A stretch of 64,000 nt of DNA, from contig KZ627152.1 of the NCBI GenBank assembly GCA_002917775.1, positions 536,641 to 600,640 of the forward strand, written 5' to 3'. Positions 56,248 to 64,000 of this stretch are shown piece by piece (within the stretch, counting starts at the first letter, position 1; each line of letters starts with the position of its first letter). The notes below the pieces were generated by a model that was given only the letters and a program-made list of their open reading frames with translations, made no database searches and was not told the origin of the DNA. The translations under genes and the position numbers were made by a program. This DNA is from Glaciozyma antarctica PI12. Its lineage: Eukaryota > Basidiomycota > Microbotryomycetes > Kriegeriales > Camptobasidiaceae.

Positions 56248-56727
56248 TTAAATCACACCTCTCACTGGTGTCCAAGATAATCCCCCCTCTCCAGCCATAG
56301 CTTTCTTACTCACCTGCGGGTACGCCACAAGCACTCCACAGGCCTTGAGCTCCTTTTTTGCAGCACTCAGGTCCACCGGGACTCCTCCATGAACAACTCC
56401 TTGCTGGTCTCCGCCGGCCGGAACTGCCCTTCCTTCGGCATCCTTCACCCATGCCTCCACACAATTTTTCAATACGTTTCTGATACTGCACTCAAAGAAT
56501 AGTGACCCAGAGCAGTACGTTGAAGGAAGCAAGGTACCGTCCGAGTCGGTGAGCACGAGCGAGCAATAAAAGACCTTGTGCCGCACTGAGAAGGCCTTGA
56601 CCGGTCCGTTTACAAGCCTGCGCCGTTTAATAGGTGTCGGAGTAGGCGAATGACAAGTTGTGAGGGAGTAGGCGCGTTCCTGGAGCTGGGAAGAGCTGTC
56701 GAACAGAATGTGCGCGCGTCGGCCCAC
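56248..56727 (-). CDS. Orphan exon-like open frame
   Basis: The frame reads protein-like from about 56610 (GPVKAFSVRHKVFYCSLVL, STYCSGSLFFECSIRNVLK, NCVEAWVKDAEGRAVPAG) to KELKACGVLVAYPQ, which is followed by a canonical GTGAGT donor near 56315; an acceptor-like GGCGCAG precedes it near 56619. The surrounding sequence is less GC-rich than the rest of the window. No adjoining exon was found on either side, so it may be a single-exon remnant or imported piece. Family unknown. Confidence 0.35.
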   Translation of the reverse strand: MGRRAHILFDSSSQLQERAYSLTTCHSPTPTPIKRRRLVNGPVKAFSVRHKVFYCSLVLTDSDGTLLPSTYCSGSLFFECSIRNVLKNCVEAWVKDAEGRAVPAGGDQQGVVHGGVPVDLSAAKKELKACGVLVAYPQVSKKAMAGEGGLSWTPVRGVI

Positions 56728-56790
56728 AGACGACGCGACGACGTGTCTTCTCTCCCCTCACCACCAGCTCGAATCCGCCTACATCACACG

Positions 56791-58347
<1,557 letters not shown>

Positions 58348-58513
58348 ATTTAACGTAGGCCTCACTGAGCTCAACGAATGCAAAAATCGAGGAGAGAAGG
58401 GGAGTGGGCGCGCAGTCAGAGAATTGAGAACCTGACGGTTGTTCCTTCCTCCTCATCTCCCGCCGTATCGGCCCGCCTGCAAAGTGAACGCCCACTCAGA
58501 CGAGCAGCACACG

Positions 58514-60752
<2,239 letters not shown>

Positions 60753-61240
60753 GGCTTTTTTTGGGGGGAGGGTTGGCGTGTAATACTTTGCTTTTTCTTA
60801 GCTTTGACGTGCTTTGGGAGGATGGGGTTGGCGACGAGAGGGAGAGACGAGAGGGAGCCTAGGACTTGGTGCGCTCGCTCGCTCGCCGACGCGTTGATGA
60901 CCTCGCGTCTTCGTCTCTGAGCGTGTAATGAGACTGTTATTGGCTACGTACTGCTCTTTCCAGTTGCGCTACAGATCTGGCCCCGTCAAGCAGGAGGCAG
61001 TGTGGCGGATGGCTGGGTGGGAGAGCAGGCCTCGGAGCAAGGAGCTCGCGCTCGTTTCTCAACTTCAGGCTCGACACCTCAGCTGCTCTTGCCAGCCTAC
61101 TCATTTCTTTCCCACTTGCTCCACCACATCCACACAGCGTCCCACCTCTCAACGACTTCGAAACGCGCAAACAACCGACCTCGAAATTCTCCGCGCGACG
61201 CCACTGCCTCTCCGAGCTTCTCCTCCCCCACTCTCTCTAA
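60753..61240. other. Intergenic region
   Basis: 3' flank of the zinc-finger gene and promoter of the MYND gene; no other feature is supported. Confidence 0.3.
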
Positions 61241-62177
61241 ATGGACGACGAAGCCCAGCGCCTCGCCTCCGGAGAGGACGCCTCAATCCTCGCCCAAGAA
61301 GCCGCCGAACCCATCATCACGGGCGGCTGTCCCGGGATCCGCAAGTTCGTCGTACGAAACTTTAAGGGAAAGGAGGTGGAGCTGTGCGTTGCGAGCTCGG
61401 CGGGGGCGTTCCAGTACGTGTTTTTGAAGACGAGGTTGGAGAGGAATACCGAGTTCCCGTTGGAGGATACGTTGAGCGCTCCTTACGTGCGTTCTTTCTT
61501 TGAGGAGGGGAGGGAGGGAGCTGATGAGAGTGCAGTATCGGGGATTGGAGCATCCGGATTTGTCGAAGGGACCGGAGTATGTGCTGATGAGTCCGACGGG
61601 AGGGGGGAGGGAGGGAGCTTAGGCTGATGTCGCGCGTGGCAGATGGATATCAAGAGCGGGGAGATGTTTATCAAGGAGGTTGAGGCGCTCGGAATCCTAA
61701 AGCAGTGCGTCTGCTCACTCTCTGTGTGAGAATCCATGCTGAGGAGGACGCAGGACGCCTTTTGGCTACGAACAGCAGGACGACTTCGGACGACCGAAGA
61801 TCGCCTTTGTTGCCGAACTGCTGGTCCCGCAGAAGGAGATCGTTCAGGCTTGTGCGAACTGCCAGAAGAATGAGTGGTGGATCCAGGGCTCGACGGAGAG
61901 GTTCAAGAAGTGCGGCAACTGCAAGAAAGTCTTTTATTGCTCTCCCGAGGTACGTCCTCTCCTTCTCGCTGTCGTGGGTGTGAGCTGAAATGAGGGGATG
62001 CAGTGCCAGGCGGAGAATTGGAAAGAGCACAAGACGGAATGCGCGTTGGTGAGGGACAACAAGTTTGAGGAGGTGGAGCGACTCAGGAGGAGGGCATCGA
62101 ACGATTGGATGCGCTCGCAGGGGATGAACCTGACCGAGCATCCGGATGGAGCGACTGTGTCGACGTGGAAGCCGTAG
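61241..62177 (+). CDS. MYND-type zinc-finger protein
   Basis: ATG 61241 starts DDEAQRLASGEDASILAQ, then CPGIRKFVVRNFKGKEVEL. Introns occur at about 61485-61534, 61580-61641, 61704-61752 and 61951-62002. The last exons contain EIVQACANCQKNEWWIQG, FKKCGNCKKVFYCSPE, CQAENWKEHKTECALV: the C-x2-C...C-x2-C-x4-YC-x3-CQ...H-x3-C pattern of a MYND finger, a protein-interaction domain. The third intron removes an open G-rich stretch after GPEY, which joins to MDIKSGEMFIKEVEAL. The product is about 230 residues. The role is unknown. Confidence 0.75.
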
Positions 62178-63555
62178 CGTATCTTTTTTGGAAGGATCGT
62201 AGTTTAGTTTGGGAACGAGGGAAGCGAGGCGCCGTGCGAAGCTGCTTTTGAGTCCTCTCAGTCTGCTCCAAGTGATGCTCCACCTGCTCCAGGCTCACGC
62301 GGTAGTCTTTCTGCTCGTTTCTCGCTGGGAATGAGCTGTAGGCTGGTTCTCGTTGGCAGGAGAGGGCTGATCCGCTCGTCCAAATCGGCGAAAGAAGAAG
62401 CGATTTCGTTCCCTCTTTCGCTCAGACGCGCAACAGCTCTAGTTGAGCACTCCAGACTCGTATTCAGCTTCAAAATCGTCTCCAATCAACGTCGAATCGG
62501 TCGGTCGTCGTCGTCGGCAGCGAGGAACGCAGATCGAGTCACGAACCACTCGCGAACCTTTCACACGGCCAAGTCCTCAGGGTGAGCTCTGCGCCCGTCG
62601 TCTCTCTTCCTCCTACCAACCACCTCGACACTTGAACTTTCTTCTGTCAAAGTCTTCTCCAGGCCAACTTCAGCACGATAAGCATCTTCGCCCGCCTCCA
62701 CCAGGGCGCAACCGCCTCGCCTTCGCCTTCGTCTTCACCGCAAAGTTTTTCTTTCCTCAGCTCGATATCTACACCTTTCGGCGCCTCAGCAAGCTGCTCT
62801 ACAGCTCCAGTAACCTGGACGACCCACTGCCTGCGTCTGCGATTCGTTTCCTCGGCGCGGACGTCTTCCAAACTCGTGGGTCTCCTCTCCTACCTCCCCT
62901 CTTCCCAAACGACGACGACGGCTTTGAAAGGAGGAAATCAGCATTCAACACAGACCTGTTCTTAAGAGGCGAGCGATCGTCGTTGCAGATAGGCAATCAA
63001 CATACTGATCTCAAAGCTGGTCGTCGGCGTTGTGCAAAGAAGATTTGAAGAGGAACGAATGGTCGCTGACTCTTTTCCTTCCCTTCTCCCTAGTGCTTTG
63101 CTGGGTTATCAATGATGAGGCAGGAGTTGTAATGGAGAGCTTTACGATGAGGGAGTTGGGGAGGAGGAGAGGGTCGTCGTCGTCGCTGTGGAATCAATCG
63201 TTGCTCCCATCATCTCCTGCCTCCGTCTCTTGTTCACTGCGCCATGTCCAGTCGTGTTCCTGAGAGCCACATCATGAGCTTGAGCTCTCACAAAGACGAG
63301 AAGAGCACGAATCTGCTCGAAGCCGAGCTGAAGGGAGCAAGGAGCCGACGCGGCGAGCAAGTCCTCCCTCTCTCTCCCACCTCCCACACGCGCTCCCTCC
63401 CAGACCGCCTCCGCCCCTCTCGCCTGCAGGCCAGGAAGCGCCGCTTGCATCCACCGCACCCGTATCCGCCTCGCATTTCAAGAACGAACGCCAAAGTCGC
63501 CACGAAACCGCCCTCCACGACCTCGTTCTCCTACCTCCGTCCTAGCACGTCCAGC
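62178..63555. other. Intergenic region upstream of calcipressin
   Basis: An open frame 62443-63048 (201 codons) is Arg/Ser/Pro-rich and probably chance. The frame of the calcipressin gene is open back to an ATG at 63244, but its sequence there is low complexity and unlike the family, so 63556 is preferred as start. Confidence 0.35.
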
Positions 63556-64000
63556 ATGTCCTCCACCCCTCCCAGCCGCACCGTCATCCCCACCAACACG
63601 CTCATCCTCCTCCTCCCTCCCTCCCTCTTCGCCCCGACCCTTCTCCCACTCTTCGAAGCTCATTTCGGATCGTACGGTCCCATGGTCTCCTGGACGCCTC
63701 TCGAAGGCCTTGGACGCTGTCTAGTAGTCTACGAGGATTCCGTCGCTGCTACAGCCGCTAGGAGGGAGATGGACAACTTCATCTGGGAGGACGATTCCTC
63801 CTCAAAGTCCGTCTTTTTCGCTCCCTCGCCTCTCTCCCTCCTCCCACATCCTAACCCCAACTCTCCGGCAGCGAACCCCTCCGAGCTTTCTTCGGTCCCC
63901 CACTCCCCCTCCCCCTACCACCAATCGAACAAACCCTCCTCTCCGTCCCTGCCCTCTCAAGAAATTTTCTTATTTCGCCCCCGGGGAGTCCGCCGGTAGG
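63556..64000 (+). CDS. RCN1: Calcipressin/RCAN calcineurin regulator, 3' end outside window
   Basis: RCAN proteins bind and modulate calcineurin. From ATG 63556: SRTVIPTNTLILLLPPSLF, LLPLFEAHFGSYGPMVSWTP, GRCLVVYEDSVAATAARREM, an RRM-like fold typical of the family. Near the right edge the DNA encodes the calcineurin-binding signature FLISPPGSPPVG, but one base out of phase with the upstream frame; one more A in the GAAATTTT run (about 63961-63968) would join SQE to NFLISPPGSPPVG. The gene runs past position 64000. Confidence 0.85.

Noticed and set aside
62443-63048. 201-codon open frame
   Set aside because: Arg/Ser/Pro-rich composition, no splice or family support; long chance frames are common at this GC content.

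Overview
The window is nuclear DNA of a GC-rich basidiomycete yeast, most likely Rhodotorula/Rhodosporidium or a close Sporidiobolales relative (inference). Genes are dense on both strands and broken by many short introns, usually 45-65 nt, with GTACGT/GTGCGT/GTGAGT donors, CTGAC or CTAAC branch sites and GCAG acceptors. The gene complement (ERG2, DBR1, ALG2, PER1, PRP4, COX17, NAA35, phytochelatin synthase, a Zap1-type zinc-finger protein) is fungal. No transposon, retroelement, rRNA, CRISPR array or replication origin was recognised.

Layout. 0-6 kb: a small secreted protein (minus) diverges from a large gene of uncertain function. 6-17 kb: a second small secreted protein, the nuclease FAN1, a tiny hydrophobic protein whose start codon is cut by an intron, VPS72, a decayed gene and a GFO/IDH/MocA oxidoreductase with a 13-nt exon. 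17-20 kb: two more small secreted proteins. All four (0.1, 6.3, 17.5 and 19.4 kb) share a phase-1 intron and a C-terminal RW[IV]W motif, and form a dispersed family that I do not recognise. 20-33 kb: a disordered protein, a mitochondrial GGQ release-factor-like protein, ERG2 with an in-frame stop in a conserved block, an SDR, a serine-rich protein, phytochelatin synthase with a mitochondrial-type leader, a small secreted protein and DBR1 with acidic repeats.

33-48.8 kb: NAA35 and an inositol polyphosphate multikinase share a 79-bp divergent promoter, followed by COX17, PER1 (second split start codon), a JMJD4-like oxygenase, PRP4 kinase, ALG2 and a PriA-like secreted protein. 50-64 kb: a cyclin-like gene, a gene-poor stretch with a diverged duplication, an intron-containing tRNA-Ile(AAT), orphan coding fragments, an aldo/keto reductase, a Zap1/ZafA-like zinc-finger factor, a MYND-finger protein and the 5' part of a calcipressin (RCAN).

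Most genes are housekeeping and do not form one pathway. Several reading frames (26-27 kb gene, PER1, PRP4, Zap1-like, RCAN, one small secreted gene) slip by one base, mostly at or near short homopolymers. I read this mainly as draft-sequence indels, so translations across those points are provisional.
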